Shown here: in pieces, positions 1 through 11,773 of the stretch | How the letters are laid out: each line of letters begins with the position of its first letter | How positions within the stretch are numbered: the first letter of the stretch is position 1 | Assembly: GCA_903813345.2 (NCBI GenBank) | Contig: CAIIXF020000005.1 | Coordinates: forward strand, 18,665,375-18,729,374 | From: Owenia fusiformis | Taxonomy: Eukaryota; Annelida; Polychaeta; Sabellida; Oweniidae | Direction of reading: 5' to 3' | DNA: 64,000 nt | Notes under the pieces: model-generated | The model's input: the letters and a program-made list of their open reading frames with translations, nothing else | Database searches by the model: none | Told to the model about the DNA's origin: nothing | Made by a program: the position numbers and the translations under genes

Positions 1-1524
1 TTAGGGTGCTGTACTAAGAATGTTACGACAAGAATAATCTTCTCAGTGTCTACAGGTGTTTGCTGACAAACAGAATTAGTATGTTATAGACAATATTTTT
101 TATGAATTCTCTTTGTTAATCAAGCTCATCAGATCCTGGATTCCATTTGCCTGGAAATGAAGATCTAACTGTCAAAGAAATAGATGGCCAAATTGAATCA
201 AGATGGATGGTGTGTCAAAACTAATTCAGATGAATCCAATTTTAATGTTAGATTGTTGGTATGAGTCAAAATTGACTTTTTCATAATTACTATTTTCTGG
301 ATATTTTGAATTTGATATTCAGTAGATCAATATTATTGTTTATAAATGTTCTAATAAACCTACATATTAATTAAAATTCATATTCAAAATTATCTATTTG
401 ATTCAACCAAAGACAAAATTCTGATTTGGTAATTCAACATTATGCAGAAACTACAGAATTTCTGAAATGTACATGTGTTTATTTGTTTACTAGTTTAACA
501 AAAATTTGGTGCAATATATCTACATGTACTTTATTTTTCAAATAAGTGATGATAAATATTCAAAGATATACTCGTATATGTAAATAATATAAAAATATAA
601 AAAAATTGTATTTTGACTCTTTATTTTCAATTGTCTTATCAGCATCCTAAATTCCACAAATCATAATTCAAAATATTTTAGAGAAATGGCTACCAGGATC
701 CCTTGTTGAAGAATTGTCTTTTTGTTATGCAAATATAAAGTTTTTTTTTGTATGAGTAATGAGATAATATCAGGTTAGCTCTTAGATTTTTAAAAGGATA
801 AAAAATAAAAATGCCTGTCTATGTAGATGCTTGATTCAACAAAAGCCTTGTCAAATGTAAAATTTTAGAGAAAAGAACAAATATTGTAATATCATATGAT
901 TCAGAGCATGAAAAGATGGTGGAGAAAACTTTTATTTCATCGGGGAAGAAACTTTTAAGTGAGTTAAGTAGAATGCTTTTATATCAAACCCTTGGGTGCT
1001 ATATTGTGATCAATTTGCTGTAAGTCATGGTGTGAATGGAAATTTATAAATTGTTAAGTATGAAAGGGCAATTTCTCAATAAACACTACATGTAATTTAT
1101 AAATATTAGACAGTTAAAGAAGCCCTCTGTGACTAAATGTATGATAAGTAAATAAATCTAATAGCTCATCAGAGTTACATAATCAAAGGCCACCCTTTAA
1201 CAAGATAATTATTTAAAATTGTTTTTTGATGATCAAGTGATGAGTCTAAGATATTCAATTATTGAAATAAATGGTTGTGCATCTGTGCAAAATGATATTG
1301 CAGCAATGTCATTTGTAAAGCAATTTGAGGCAACTAACTTCCTATATTGAATGATATACAATGTACAGTAGCCACCTCTTTTGAAACCAGAATACTGATA
1401 AAGTAGATACTGAACATTTAAAAAAGTGCTTTATTGTTGTCATCTTGTTTTAATCATTAAATCGTTTAATTTATGAACATTAAAGTAGACTTAACATATA
1501 TACAGTTGTATTCTTTATTTCCAG
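1..1524. other. Intron sequence upstream of the first visible PKA-R exon
   Basis: No exon, RNA gene or bounded mobile element was recognised here. The stretch is AT-rich with short homopolymer runs and ends in a splice acceptor (TTTCCAG) at 1518-1524. It is inferred to be part of an intron of the PKA regulatory subunit gene, whose upstream exons (dimerisation/docking domain, inhibitor site and the start of cAMP domain A) must lie left of the window. Confidence 0.6.
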
Positions 1525-1678
1525 TGGTATGTATGACATTTTTGTTGAGATCGACAACAAACCTAAATGTGTTGGGTCTTACGACAATCAGGGCAGTTTT
1601 GGGGAGCTAGCTCTTATGTACAACATGCCTCGTGCTGCCACTATAGTAGCAACAACTGAGGGCAATCTCTGGGCCATG
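1525..1678 (+). CDS. PRKAR2: PKA-RII exon: cAMP-binding domain A cassette
   Basis: The exon is preceded by TTTCCAG and followed by GTATGT. It begins with the last base of a split codon and then reads [13 protein letters not shown] through [16 protein letters not shown] to WAM, ending in phase 0. It contains the Glu and Arg that contact the cAMP ribose and phosphate in domain A. Confidence 0.95.
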
Positions 1679-4600
1679 GTATGTATACTTTTACTTAGGA
1701 GGTCTAAGGGGTGCTTGTGATCTAAGATTTGAATGGCCTATAGGGCCCAATGCAGAAGTCACACTTGAACACTTGAATATCTTATATATTGTCAAAACAG
1801 GCTGACACACATGTTTCATTGTCACTTACAATTTGAAATTTTTCTTCCCATTCAAAAATAGTAAAATTCAAACCCTCCTGATTCCAAAAGGATTTTAGTT
1901 TGATTTTTTTTCATATACCGTATTATCTCTAATAAACGCACCCACTCCAATAAACGCACACCCGACTTTTCCAAGAAAGACTGGCAACTTAAAAAACAAA
2001 AATCAAGAAAAAATATAATTTATTCGAGCGGGCGATAATAGGGTAATATTGAATTATTCACTTACCGCTATCGATAGAGCCGTTTGTGAGTATAATGCTG
2101 TTACAGACGTGTCTAAGGAACCTTATGAGCTATAACTACGTTCATGATAACCTTATAGTGATGAGTTAAAAGCTACAATGAACGTTAATTCGGGCCCGTC
2201 GGAGTTACTCAAACTCGCAGTGCATCATGGGAGTTCCGATCTATAAATATTCTTCTGCCCTTATGTTTATCATCAATATTGAATGATGCGTATTATAATG
2301 CCAATTAACCCACGGAAACACATTCAGCAGATTGATAAATGCATGAGGAAAACATTGAGGTATGATAATATGTTATCTAGTTGGAGTGAGTCTAGTTTTA
2401 AAGAGGAAAATCATGAAACACCCTATTATCGCCCAATTTTTTCACAAATCCCCGGGGATTTTGTCATTTGAGACATCTCCTCCAGGAGAATTTGGGAGAC
2501 GCACTGTGCGTTTATTGGAGAGAATACGGTATGTAAAAGCTCTAGCTTAATATGTGGTTATTAGTTGCCAAAGAGACATTGGAATATAAAAGACAAAGCT
2601 TTTTGTAAGATTGTTCTCTTTCTGATACTACCTTTTAAGTATCATCTAAGTGTTAATTCAATCCCTGAGTGATCAGTGTTTGATTGCAATGAATGGTTTA
2701 AACACTACTTTATTCCTTCTTGGAAATCTCTCAATTAATCCCCCTGGCACACCAGAGGTACATATTACCTGACTTTATATCATTCCTTGAGAAGGTGTAG
2801 ATGTTCATCTTATTGATTTTTGGATGTTTAAACCTTTTATACAAGGTTTGATAAACACTCATTCGATTTCTGCAAACCAAAAGGTCTAATTTTGCAAGTA
2901 GTCTTGCATAAAGTCTCTAGACCCCCCCCCCCCCCCCCCCGTCATCTAGATTCCCCTATTTACTTCTCTTTGAAGAAGTGGTGTAGAGAGCGATTGAATG
3001 AGGACAAATGTGGTTTGATATAATTTTTGAAATATTATATTCAATTGTCTTATCTTAGTTGTCATACTTATTTCAAGGAAGAGAATTATAACTCAAGTAC
3101 CATAATCTAAAATCTTTTCTTGAATTGATTTTGCGAAGTGCAAATACAGAAAATGGACATGAATATAAATGTTTGACAAAATGCCATGTCTCCATAAATC
3201 TTTAAACAGGTTACTGATTCAGGTAGTTAGTCCATTACAAGGATAGGATACATTCAGGAAACCATAAATTCAACAAATAATCACACAGAAGTTATTGATT
3301 CCTCTAAGCTCACATTTATTTAATGGGATTCTAACTTCATGAATTCCCCATTGTTGTTGTTCCCCATAGTAAGGTGAAGAAACAATGTCAACTCTGGTCT
3401 TCTAATTTCAAATGTTAACCTACTTTGATATGAAGATCATTCTTTCAATCCAATATGTTTATGCATTTCAATTTCTGTAAGTGAAACAGTCCATTATTAT
3501 CTGTGATTAACATGTTTTAGTATATCCCTGGTCTAGTCTGGGCTTTGAGAGCCCATGGTCTAATATATAAGGACCTACAAATCACTCATTTTATTAATAT
3601 GATATATGATGATGATGATAATAATATATGTTGGGGTCTGCAATCTTCATCAATTTACTGGAAAATTTCAAGAAAACTGTTATACTAATCAATGTTTTAG
3701 TGGCCAATGCCGCCATGTACACTCCTGTGCTTCATCTTGCATGAAGCATGACGTTTTTATGCCACCACCAGAAGTTGTTATAGTCGCCAACTTTTTTAGG
3801 ATAGCATTTAGCAGTCGACATTTGGTGATTGTCTGTAACAAGTGGCAGTTGGTGATATTTTGCATGTTAATGCCTTGTTTCCTTTTAGAGTAGGCAAAAT
3901 TGCAAACCCCTCTTTGTTTTTCTCATATGTCTTGATATAAACTAATCTAATTTCAGGATCGTTCAACATTTAGAAGAATTGTACTGAAGAATGCATATAA
4001 CAAACGAAAGATGTATGAAAACCTACTAGAAAATGTGCCAATGCTCAATAGTATTAATGTAAGTATAATGTACAATTTCGCTGTTCACTTCGCTTCCGTG
4101 TAAAAGTGTCAGGGTATACCAAATTTGGCCTCATTTTGGTCGCTGGTTTATCAATTTTTTAAAACCTCACTTAGCTTGAATTTTGGCATGATGAATATTA
4201 TATTTTCAAATAATGGGAAATATTAAAATATTTTGCTCTGAATAAAAAGTCTGGTAGTTAGTGCCATCAAACTCAGCAGACATATCAATTCATGATTAAT
4301 TCAAAAATTGCAGAATTTTGCATTTCGTAGCGCAGAATTCGAGTAGCCCTGAATTGCATGAATCTGTTGATAGTTGTTGTAAATCGATGTTCCCACAAAT
4401 TATGACAGCCATGTTATATGAAGGAAACAGAGATGTACACATACATCATAATGACATACATGTATACACATTTATTGAACTTGTTCCCTACATAACAATT
4501 TGTATTCATTTCACTTCTAATTGTCAATTAGTGTCAACACTTGTAGATATTTACAGATGACAATTAATATATCTGTCTCACACAGTGGAATGAAGTATCA

Positions 4601-7600
4601 ATCAGCATTCATCATGCAATTCATTAGATGCACCTGCTTTGTGTGATTTGTCTCATTTTGCCAGGAACTTGTGTAACAGCTTAATAGATTTCATACTTAA
4701 TTAAAGATATGTTATCCAATTCATCCTTGACTAAGCATTAGCAATTTAGCATTTTATTTCAGAAAAGTGAAATCTAATGGTTTATCTAATTAGTTAATGT
4801 TTTTATCTCTTGCATAATAATACCTTCACTAAATATGATTATAAATCTTTGGTGAATATTTACAAAATTTTACAAAATGATCAGCTCATATTCATTCATC
4901 CATGATCCAAACTCTCTTTTTATATATCGTATAATTGCTTCATTTTTCAGAGTTACGAAAGAATGAACATAGCAGATGCCTTATTCCCCAAGACCTTCAA
5001 AGATGGTGAACAGGTTATTAAGCAGGTAAATTGTCATTTTCTAGATGCACAGTCTACTGTCCCTGTAGTAATATAAATCCAATTCACACTTTACAGTTTT
5101 AATGGAAATAAGATCTTCATCATCTTAAATGCTTGTTTCATGTTTTTATGGGAGTTTGAATGAGCAGTGAAAGGTAAGTTGCAAAGAGTGAGAGCTGAAC
5201 CTTTGCAAATGGTATCAATTCCCACATATATTTCAAGTTTTCATGTGATTTAACCACTATATCGAGTTTTTTAACCTCTTGACTACCTGGAGTGACGTGA
5301 TTTCTCATCACCTCAGAAATGACCTTGAAGCCCAGAGTGACGAGAAAATCTGTCACAATTTTTTTCACTAAAATTACTCATATTTGAACAATTTTCATGC
5401 AATTTACAAAAAAATTGTTATAAAATGTGTAGAAATGACCTCTGCCGTCTAATTTTATTAAGTTGAGCATCTGAAGTTGTATAAGTATGTAGTATAATGT
5501 CAAAATGTGGCAAAAATGAAAAAATTTCTGGTTTCAACGGATTTTAGAGCCTGGGATTCAAGAAGTTAATCAATTTGCAGATTATATATGATATAATAGT
5601 TCCATGGCATTTTTTCATTTTCTTTTGTCATAAAAATCGAAATAGTCTAGGAGCTAGATTTCCAGAACAAATAGTCTGCAATGAAATATATCATTTAAAC
5701 CTCTACAATTGACATGTCATATCTGTAAATTTTTTTACTTGAACTGTTTTTTTGCTTTATTTAATTTTTGAACATATCTAGTATTCTCTATAACCTAAGA
5801 TTGTCAGTTTATTGCAACTCCCAATTCCGAAGTGATCAATAATTCCAAGCATTAGGATTAAATAATGTCAATTTTATGCTGTGTATATATCTCTTGTTAC
5901 ACCATCAATTACACGGGAGCCTGACTTTTTCTAGACAGTTTATTGATGACCTCTGTTCTTGGGTAACCCTTTAAACCTTGCCATTATCATTCACTCATAT
6001 TTTGACAAATCTGACTAATTTCTCAGGAAAAATAATTATTCAGAAATGTATAAATAATCCTTATGTGGCCATAGTTAGTAGTTCTAAGATTGAGAAGTAA
6101 TGAAAAGGACCATCAAATACAGAAATTGATTAATAAAAAACTCAGACTTGAACTGGCTATTAGTTTGAGGAAGATGTGATATTCTTTCAATTTACTGCTT
6201 GAATGACTTTTAGATTGTGAGTTGTTCTACTTTATAACTAGTCGGCTGATCAATTGACAAATTCCTCTGACATTAACTTCCTAAAATCAACCTCACATCT
6301 ATAGATTAACAACTAGAATGTCTATAAAGGTATCTACTCCACTGACTTTTTTCAAAACATTTTAAGCTATTAATGGCATTTTGTGATGTTTCATCTCAAA
6401 CTCAAAACTGAAGAATGATACAGAGAAGATGGTATATGAAATGTTCAAACTTGTTCTAAAATGATAAATTGATATAATGATTATCATGATATCCACTGTT
6501 TTTTTAACTGGCATTTAGTGTTTTTATCATTTGCCACTCTGTGTCTGTAACAAATATATTACCAAGTATTTTGTTAAGTTAATGCCTTGCATAATCTACA
6601 TGTGTCACATGATCAGAGATCAGGACTAAAAAGTAGGTCAAATTGAGGAATATAGATGTTTGATTGATGTTAAAAGTATGCTAGCTCCTTTCTAGGAGTT
6701 TGACAATTACATTCTGGTATTCATTATTCTGATATCTATATATTCTATAGTTGCTGAAATTATTTGAAAATGTCTTTGTTTGTTCAATGAATCATTGTAC
6801 TTAGCTAGATCAACAGAAAGATTAATATTAAGCCAGTATCCATCACTATTAATCTAATGCTGCAAATCGATGAAACAACCCTAGAAAAAATATTATTTTG
6901 GTTATCCTTTAAGATGAACCATTTATATACTAAAGTTACCAATTTTTCAAGGACGTAAGGCTGTTGTAGTTTATACTCTTAATTATGTATTAGTGCAAGA
7001 AAGCTTTTATTCAAAATGCTATTTCAAGTACAGGAAGTTGTCTGGTTTTGTAAATCAGGCAGGGGAATATTTTCTATTGTATTTGTGCACAAAGGATCTC
7101 TATTGTCCAACCCTAGGGTCACATACACTACATCTACTTCAGATTGCTATCTTAGATAAGGCACTATTAACTGTTATTGATTTTTTCTGATAAAACTAGG
7201 AAATTAGCCAAAGTCAACAGTGTACTCCTAGTTCACACATGTAATCTCAGATTGATGAATTATTCCATCAAACATAGGTTCAGATATTACAGGATTTTAA
7301 ATTGATTCTTACAAAGAGGGTAAAAGTACTGTGCAACCTAAGACTCCATGTCAGGAACATGTGCTGTAAAACTTATATATCCAAACACCTGGCTAATCCA
7401 ACACCTTCAAATCTAAACACTTTCTGGTCCCGTTTTTTCCCATTGACTTGCAAAACTTTGAAATGTGAACACCTCTTAATTTGAACAGTGAACAGTCATA
7501 TTTGAAAAATGAACCTGTCTGATATGAACACCTTTCATAAAATATCACATGTTTCATACAAAATTGCTTGAATAAATACACAAATATTTCATTTTATTGA

Positions 7601-10600
7601 GGTGAATACCTGTGCATCTTTTACAAGCAATATCCTGGATTTTTTTGAAAATATTATTTTTTCGAAAAGTCTAATTATTTCACTTTCTCAATTCAGGGTA
7701 TGTTGGAAAGTTCATTTTTCCATATACAATAGAGTAAATTGGATTACTAAATGTAATATTAAAACTCTCAAAGGTCCAATGTCAAGCTGATCTTACCACT
7801 GTATTAAATGAAAAAATGTAAAATAAATACTTGAAAATGCCTAGATTGATGCTTTATATTGTGTATTTTCCAGGGAGATGAAGCTTTCTGTATGTACTTT
7901 GTAGAGGAAGGTGAATGCAGAGTGACAGTTACACAGGGAGTAAGTAATTAAGTATACAATGTGATAAATATGCAATATGATGATACCCATACTCATTATT
8001 AACCAGGTTCACATCATTCATATCATGTAATACATATGAGGTTATTATATGGGAATGTATTCTTCATGTCATGTTTGAAGTATGATATATGAAACAGGCC
8101 CGTAGCCAGGGGGGGTTCGCAGGGTTCGGGCGAACCCCCCACCCCCCCCCCCCCCCCCCCCCCGGCCAAAAATTCTTTCAAAATCATGCAGTTTTTCACC
8201 ATTTTGAGCACTTTTCAAGTAATTTTAGCCATATTTGGGCCAAAATTGTCAAATGTGAACCCCCCCCCCCCTGGAACTTTTTGAAAACTGAACCCCCCCT
8301 TGGCAAATCCTGGCTACGGGTCTGTGAAATGAACCAATGTTTAAATGCTTACTTATGAAAATGTCATACAAATAGAATGGTATTTGAGACCTGTATGACA
8401 TGATGTATGTTTCAAACCTTTAAAGGGATATTGATCACAAGCCCATTTTTTTTTTTCTTGATATGGTAGCTCTAGGATGCAGAAATAGTTTCTTCATCCT
8501 AGGGTAGCTCTAGCCATTTTTTATACTATCCATATTTAGCAAAACATTGGGAAATGTTTTGATGGTCAAAATTGATCATTTAGAAATGCAGTGCTCATTT
8601 CCTATATTTTGCTAAATATTGAAAGTACAAAAATGGCCATGCTACCATTAGTCTACATATCAAGAGAGAAATTGGCTTGCAAGGAATATCCCTTTAATTG
8701 TAAAAAGTTCAAGTTTATATTACTCACTGCCCTCACTACCTTAAGTTTGAGTTTGTTTTTTGAAAGACAAATCCTCATCAGCTGAGTTATTTGTGGTTCC
8801 AGGAAGACACAGATGAGGTGGAAGTCACTCGGGTTCAAAAAGGTGGATATTTTGGAGGTATGTCAATGTTCACTACGTCTCTATTCTCTAGGGGTTCAAT
8901 GGTTAACCAAAACTATGGAGCTTTAACCATCATGTCTTGACGGTTCATTGGCCGCGATGGTACATTATGGTCAGAAAAATTGTTTTGCTAGGCTTTTTAG
9001 CGTTTTAGGAGCCTTGGAAAAATACTGTTCGTAAATGCATGTTCGCTAAAATACTGACCTATGTTATCCTACATTTAAATACTGTCTAGACATGATATAT
9101 CTTATCTGAATCCCATGTTGTTTTTCAAGTGTCCTAATCGAAATTATATAATATATCAGTGCAATAAAAATATGTTTTTACAACTCAGAGCCTTTGAATG
9201 TCTGAGTGTGCTAAAACTCGACTCAAAGTTCGATCGATTTTAAGTATTGTACATGGTACGAATATTTATTCCATGTAATCTATGAGGTAAAAATTAATAT
9301 TATGAGGGACGAATGGAAGCATAAGAATCAACTTTTTAAATTGAGAATATCATATTACAAAACTATTTTCTTCTTTTCACAACCTTTATTTTAACTTCGC
9401 AGGACGTTTCGTATAAAATAAAGGTAGTAAAAAGGAGAAAATTGTTTTGTGATTTAATAATCCAGCCTGAAGAACATGTTTAAGAATATTATATTAGTTC
9501 GCAAATGTGTAGATTTCTATGTCACCACCAAAAGTGGTGACATATTGTTATGGTCTCTGTTTTTTTGTGACGGTGGTTGGTGGGCAGTGGTTGGCATCTG
9601 GCGTCTTTAACAAATTCTAAAAACTTCCAATAACTTAACAAATACTGTTTAGACTGACTTAAAATTTAAAATCATCTACTTCTTAGATTAGTTTAAATCT
9701 GATTTCAGATTTGACAAGGTCAAAAATGTATATTTTCAACTTGCTTTATATTGACCAATTTTTTTTCAAAATCATCTATAAGTTCAAATCTGACTTCAGA
9801 TTTGACCTTCTCAAGGTCAAAATAAGGTCATAAAGATCTTTTTTCAACTTGCTTCAAATTGATCAATGTTTTTCAAAGGCACCTACAAATTCTCAGAATT
9901 TCAAATCTGACTTTAGATTTGAAATCTGTCCTTCAATGACTTTTACAAGGCCAAAAAAGGTCAAAAAGGTCTTTTTTCAACTTGCTTCAAAATTGACCAA
10001 TTTTTTCAAAATCATCTACAAGACCTCAGAAATTCAAGTTTCATTTTAAGATTTAAGACTTGACCTTCTTATGGTAAAAAGGTATTTTTTCAACTTGCTT
10101 TAAATATTGATCAATTTTTTTCAGAATCATCTACAAGTTATCATAAGTTCAAATCTGACTAATATAAAACTCATAATATTGTGAGCAACTATGTGGTGGC
10201 ATTTTATCATGTTAATGCCTTGTCTTAAACATATGATACTGATATAAAAAATTTTGTGGAAAATCTGCCTCATTCTGCCACAACTCATGAAATAAGGTAA
10301 AAAGAAAAATTGTATATTTGAGGTTCCAATATCTTGTCTTAAATAATTGCAAAATAATGGTAGAATACATTTGAATTTCTACCCCCTGTCGGGGCGATAT
10401 TCAAACCTCTGTAAATTCGTTTGCTCTGTACACATAAGGTGTAATTAGTACAGGTACAATACATGTAGCTCCTTTTCATGCCATTTTGTTTTGTTTTCAG
10501 AGTTAGCATTGGTGACCCATAAACCAAGAGCAGCTAGTGTATATGCTGTAGGGGGTACTAAGCTAGCAGGTAAACTTAAGCACACCCATTTACTTTACAT

Positions 10601-11773
10601 ACCACATGCCTTTCACAGTTGGTGCATGACTCTGATATCATATGTTGGATGACACATGCCTTTCACAGTTGGTGGATGACTCTGATATCATATGTTGGAT
10701 GACACTAGTCAACCTGCTCTCATTAATTGAAAAGCATTAGTAAACAGATTTAACCTTTACCATGCTGCCTTATTTCAGCAAATATATCCCACGCATCTGG
10801 CTTCTTTTTCAAAGAGTGCAAAAAATTGATATGCCTGGACTAAATAATTAATATCTCAATAGCTACCGAATGAATCTGGATAAAATTTTCACTAAAAGGG
10901 AAGATACAGTGGCCTGGCTCATGAAAAAAATGTTCTTATGAATATTTTTCGTACAATAACATGACTGGGCATAAATATACCATGAATACTCCTCCGAAAT
11001 CCGCCGCTCCGCCCCTTCGTCTGGTCAGAATTCAAATCTGAATTTGCAGCGATCGAATGTTCAATTTTTCAATTCAGAAAATATTCTAGTTTCTATTTTC
11101 GATGACCATTATCGGCTTCCAAGAGCCTAAAGAGCTCGAAATCGTAGTCCATTTCCTCCACATTTTCGTTGTGATCGTATTTGTCCGCCATTTTGTACGA
11201 TTTGTTCACTTAAAACGACTAAAACACTGTTTAAATTGTTGAATTGAGAATTATTTTTCGAAATATCGCCATTTTTAGGTCAACAGGAAGTCATGTTAGG
11301 CACTGAATAAATCGGGCAATCTAATTGGACAATACGAATGGCGCGAAAAAGTAAAGTTTTTAAAAGTTTGAAATTGGGCGTACGGGTCCGCCGGCAGTTG
11401 TGAGAGACATTTTAGTCTCGGCGGACGCGTTCGCCGGCAGCACGCTAAAGGTTAAGATATCACAAACCACATCGTTTGATTTAATTAATCATGTTGTTGC
11501 AATTATATATACACAACCAATCTGCAAAGGTACTGTACAGTGCATTAGCATGGATACTTATTTACTAGCTCTCATTTAAGGTGATTTTAATTAAAACAAC
11601 AGGTTATGATATATGTCTAATCTGTCATTTTTTTTTTTTCAGTGTTAGATGTTGATGCTTTTGAAAGACTACTAGGACCATGTATGGATATAATGAAACG
11701 AAATGTATCTAATTATGAAGATCAATTAGTTGAGATTTTTGGATCTAAAACAAATCTCACTGATATGCGATGA
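1525..11773 (+). CDS. PRKAR2: cAMP-dependent protein kinase type II regulatory subunit (3' part, 7 exons)
   Basis: Coding exons are 1525-1678, 3957-4058, 4951-5025, 7874-7939, 8803-8857, 10501-10569 and 11643-11773, with stop TGA at 11771-11773. All junctions have GT donors and AG acceptors and the phases join in frame. The protein binds cAMP and holds the PKA catalytic subunit inactive; type II subunits usually anchor to AKAPs through an N-terminal domain that is not in this window. Exon 1 carries the phosphate-binding cassette of cAMP domain A ([16 protein letters not shown]); MYN rather than IYG marks type II. The middle exons match the domain A/B linker and the start of domain B ([36 protein letters not shown]). 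Exons 5-6 give the domain B cassette ([16 protein letters not shown]), and the last exon ends like vertebrate RII ([15 protein letters not shown]). The invariant Glu and Arg are present in both cassettes. The gene looks functional; only the 5' part is missing, because of the window edge. Confidence 0.96.
1916..2531. mobile_element. TA-flanked MITE (616 bp) in a PKA-RII intron
   Basis: The left end TACCGTATTATCTCTAATAA (continuing ACGCAC) is the reverse complement of the right end at 2506-2531 with two mismatches in 26. The TA at each end is consistent with a TA target duplication of the IS630/Tc1/mariner/pogo type. The internal ORFs (about 62 aa) resemble no transposase. A second partial copy of the AATAAACGCAC motif lies just inside the left end. 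Confidence 0.8.
2532..3956. other. PKA-RII intron remainder with poly-C tract and a short dispersed repeat
   Basis: No exon is visible. It contains a C18-type homopolymer around 2923-2941 and a short (GAT)n run near 3607-3620. About 3757-3885 holds a degraded copy of the dispersed repeat described at 9519-10227 (GCCACCACCAGAAG ... CATGTTAATGCCTTG). Confidence 0.5.
3957..4058 (+). CDS. PRKAR2: PKA-RII exon: domain A/B linker helix
   Basis: This 34-codon exon (phase 0 to 0) lies between TTTCAG and GTAAGT. It encodes [20 protein letters not shown] and onward to LNSIN, which matches the RII segment DRxTFRRIIxKN...KRKM. Confidence 0.95.
4059..4950. other. PKA-RII intron without recognised features
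   Basis: AT-rich intron bounded by the GTAAGT donor at 4059 and the TTTTTCAG acceptor ending at 4950. I see no gene, TIR pair or tandem repeat in it. Confidence 0.5.
4951..5025 (+). CDS. PRKAR2: PKA-RII exon: start of cAMP-binding domain B
   Basis: This 25-codon exon (phase 0 to 0) lies between TTTTTCAG and GTAAAT. It encodes [20 protein letters not shown] followed by QVIKQ, typical of the first beta strands of RII domain B. Confidence 0.95.
5275..5565. mobile_element. TTAA-flanked MITE (piggyBac-like), 291 bp
   Basis: TTAA at 5271-5274 and 5566-5569 flank ends reading CCTCTTGACTACCTGG and, inverted, CTTCTTGAATCCCAGG. A TTAA target and CC-ended TIRs are typical of piggyBac-like elements. 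There is an internal duplicated GAGTGACG motif at about 5290 and 5334. There is no coding capacity. Confidence 0.65.
5570..7873. other. PKA-RII intron, no gene recognised
   Basis: Intron 3 remainder. Around 7300-7560 a degenerate repeated phrase (variants of GAACACCT / CCAAACACCT) is visible but no boundaries can be set. The small ORFs at 6993, 7302 and 7602 show no recognisable domain. Confidence 0.4.
7874..7939 (+). CDS. PRKAR2: PKA-RII exon: domain B beta strands
   Basis: This 22-codon exon (phase 0 to 0) lies between TTTTCCAG and GTAAGT. It encodes [19 protein letters not shown] then TQG, the usual G-x-x-x-x-x-x-Y/F-x-V-x-x-G-E-x pattern of cyclic-nucleotide-binding domains. Confidence 0.95.
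8095..8324. mobile_element. CAGGCCCG MITE, copy 1 (230 bp)
   Basis: TIRs are CAGGCCCGTAGCCAGG at 8095-8110 and its near-inverse at 8309-8324. A 5-bp TSD TGAAA lies at 8090-8094 and 8325-8329. The interior has poly-G/poly-C tracts and is closely related to the copy at 20310-20521. It has no ORF of its own; the predicted peptides are artefacts of the poly-C tract. A CAG start with a short TSD would suit a hAT-like element, but the family is not certain. Confidence 0.85.
8424..8693. mobile_element. TTAA-flanked MITE, 270 bp
   Basis: TTAA at 8420-8423 and 8694-8697 flank inverted ends AGGGATATT. The arms continue with gaps for about 55 bp (CAAGCC, CTTGATATG and GGTAGC are found in both). It is likely a non-autonomous piggyBac or Kolobok element. 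Confidence 0.75.
8803..8857 (+). CDS. PRKAR2: PKA-RII exon: domain B, up to the cassette
   Basis: This 55-bp exon lies between TTCCAG and GTATGT and ends in phase 1. It encodes [18 protein letters not shown]; the split Glu codon is completed by the next exon to give YFGELAL. Confidence 0.94.
9358..9452. repeat. Short inverted repeat
   Basis: Arms containing ACAAAACTATTTTCTTCTTTT and its imperfect inverse flank a centre near 9400 (TTCGCAGGACGTTTCGTA). It is probably a remnant of a fold-back element. The stretch 10255-10330 nearby resembles the arms of the palindromic element at 49614-50461. Confidence 0.5.
9519..10227. repeat. Dispersed element with internal tandem core
   Basis: It begins ATGTCACCACCAAAAGTGGT and ends GGTGGCATTTTATCATGTTA followed by ATGCCTT. 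Shorter versions of both ends occur at 3757-3885, and the start recurs at 42304-42372. Between the ends are four to five tandem copies of a roughly 110-120-bp unit (phrases TCAAATCTGACTTCAGATTT and TTTTTCAACTTGCTT). Variable tandem cores between fixed ends are known from non-autonomous mollusc repeats, but I cannot assign the class. Confidence 0.65.
10501..10569 (+). CDS. PRKAR2: PKA-RII exon: domain B phosphate-binding cassette
   Basis: This 69-bp exon lies between TTTTCAG and GTAAAC. It completes the Glu codon and encodes [19 protein letters not shown] then TKLA. PRAAS contains the phosphate-contacting Arg of domain B. Confidence 0.95.
10603..10703. repeat. 50-bp direct tandem duplication
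   Basis: Two adjacent 50-bp copies starting CACATGCCTTTCACAGTTGG differ by one base (GCATGAC versus GGATGAC). The position is just downstream of the PKA-RII exon ending at 10569. Confidence 0.9.
10754..11451. mobile_element. TTAA-flanked piggyBac-like MITE, 698 bp
   Basis: TTAA at 10750-10753 and 11452-11455. The ends are CCTTTACCATGCTGCC and, inverted, CCTTTAGCGTGCTGCC. The right half is GC-rich compared with its surroundings. No transposase is visible. Confidence 0.8.
11643..11773 (+). CDS. PRKAR2: PKA-RII terminal coding exon
   Basis: A long poly-T tract and CAG acceptor precede this exon. It encodes [20 protein letters not shown] and onward to the C-terminus LTDMR, with stop TGA at 11771-11773. 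Length and sequence match the RII C-terminal helix. Confidence 0.95.

Noticed and set aside
8023-8358. ORFs with poly-Pro/poly-Gly tracts on both strands
   Set aside because: They are translations of the poly-C/poly-G run inside the CAGGCCCG MITE; the same artefact occurs at 20296-20538.
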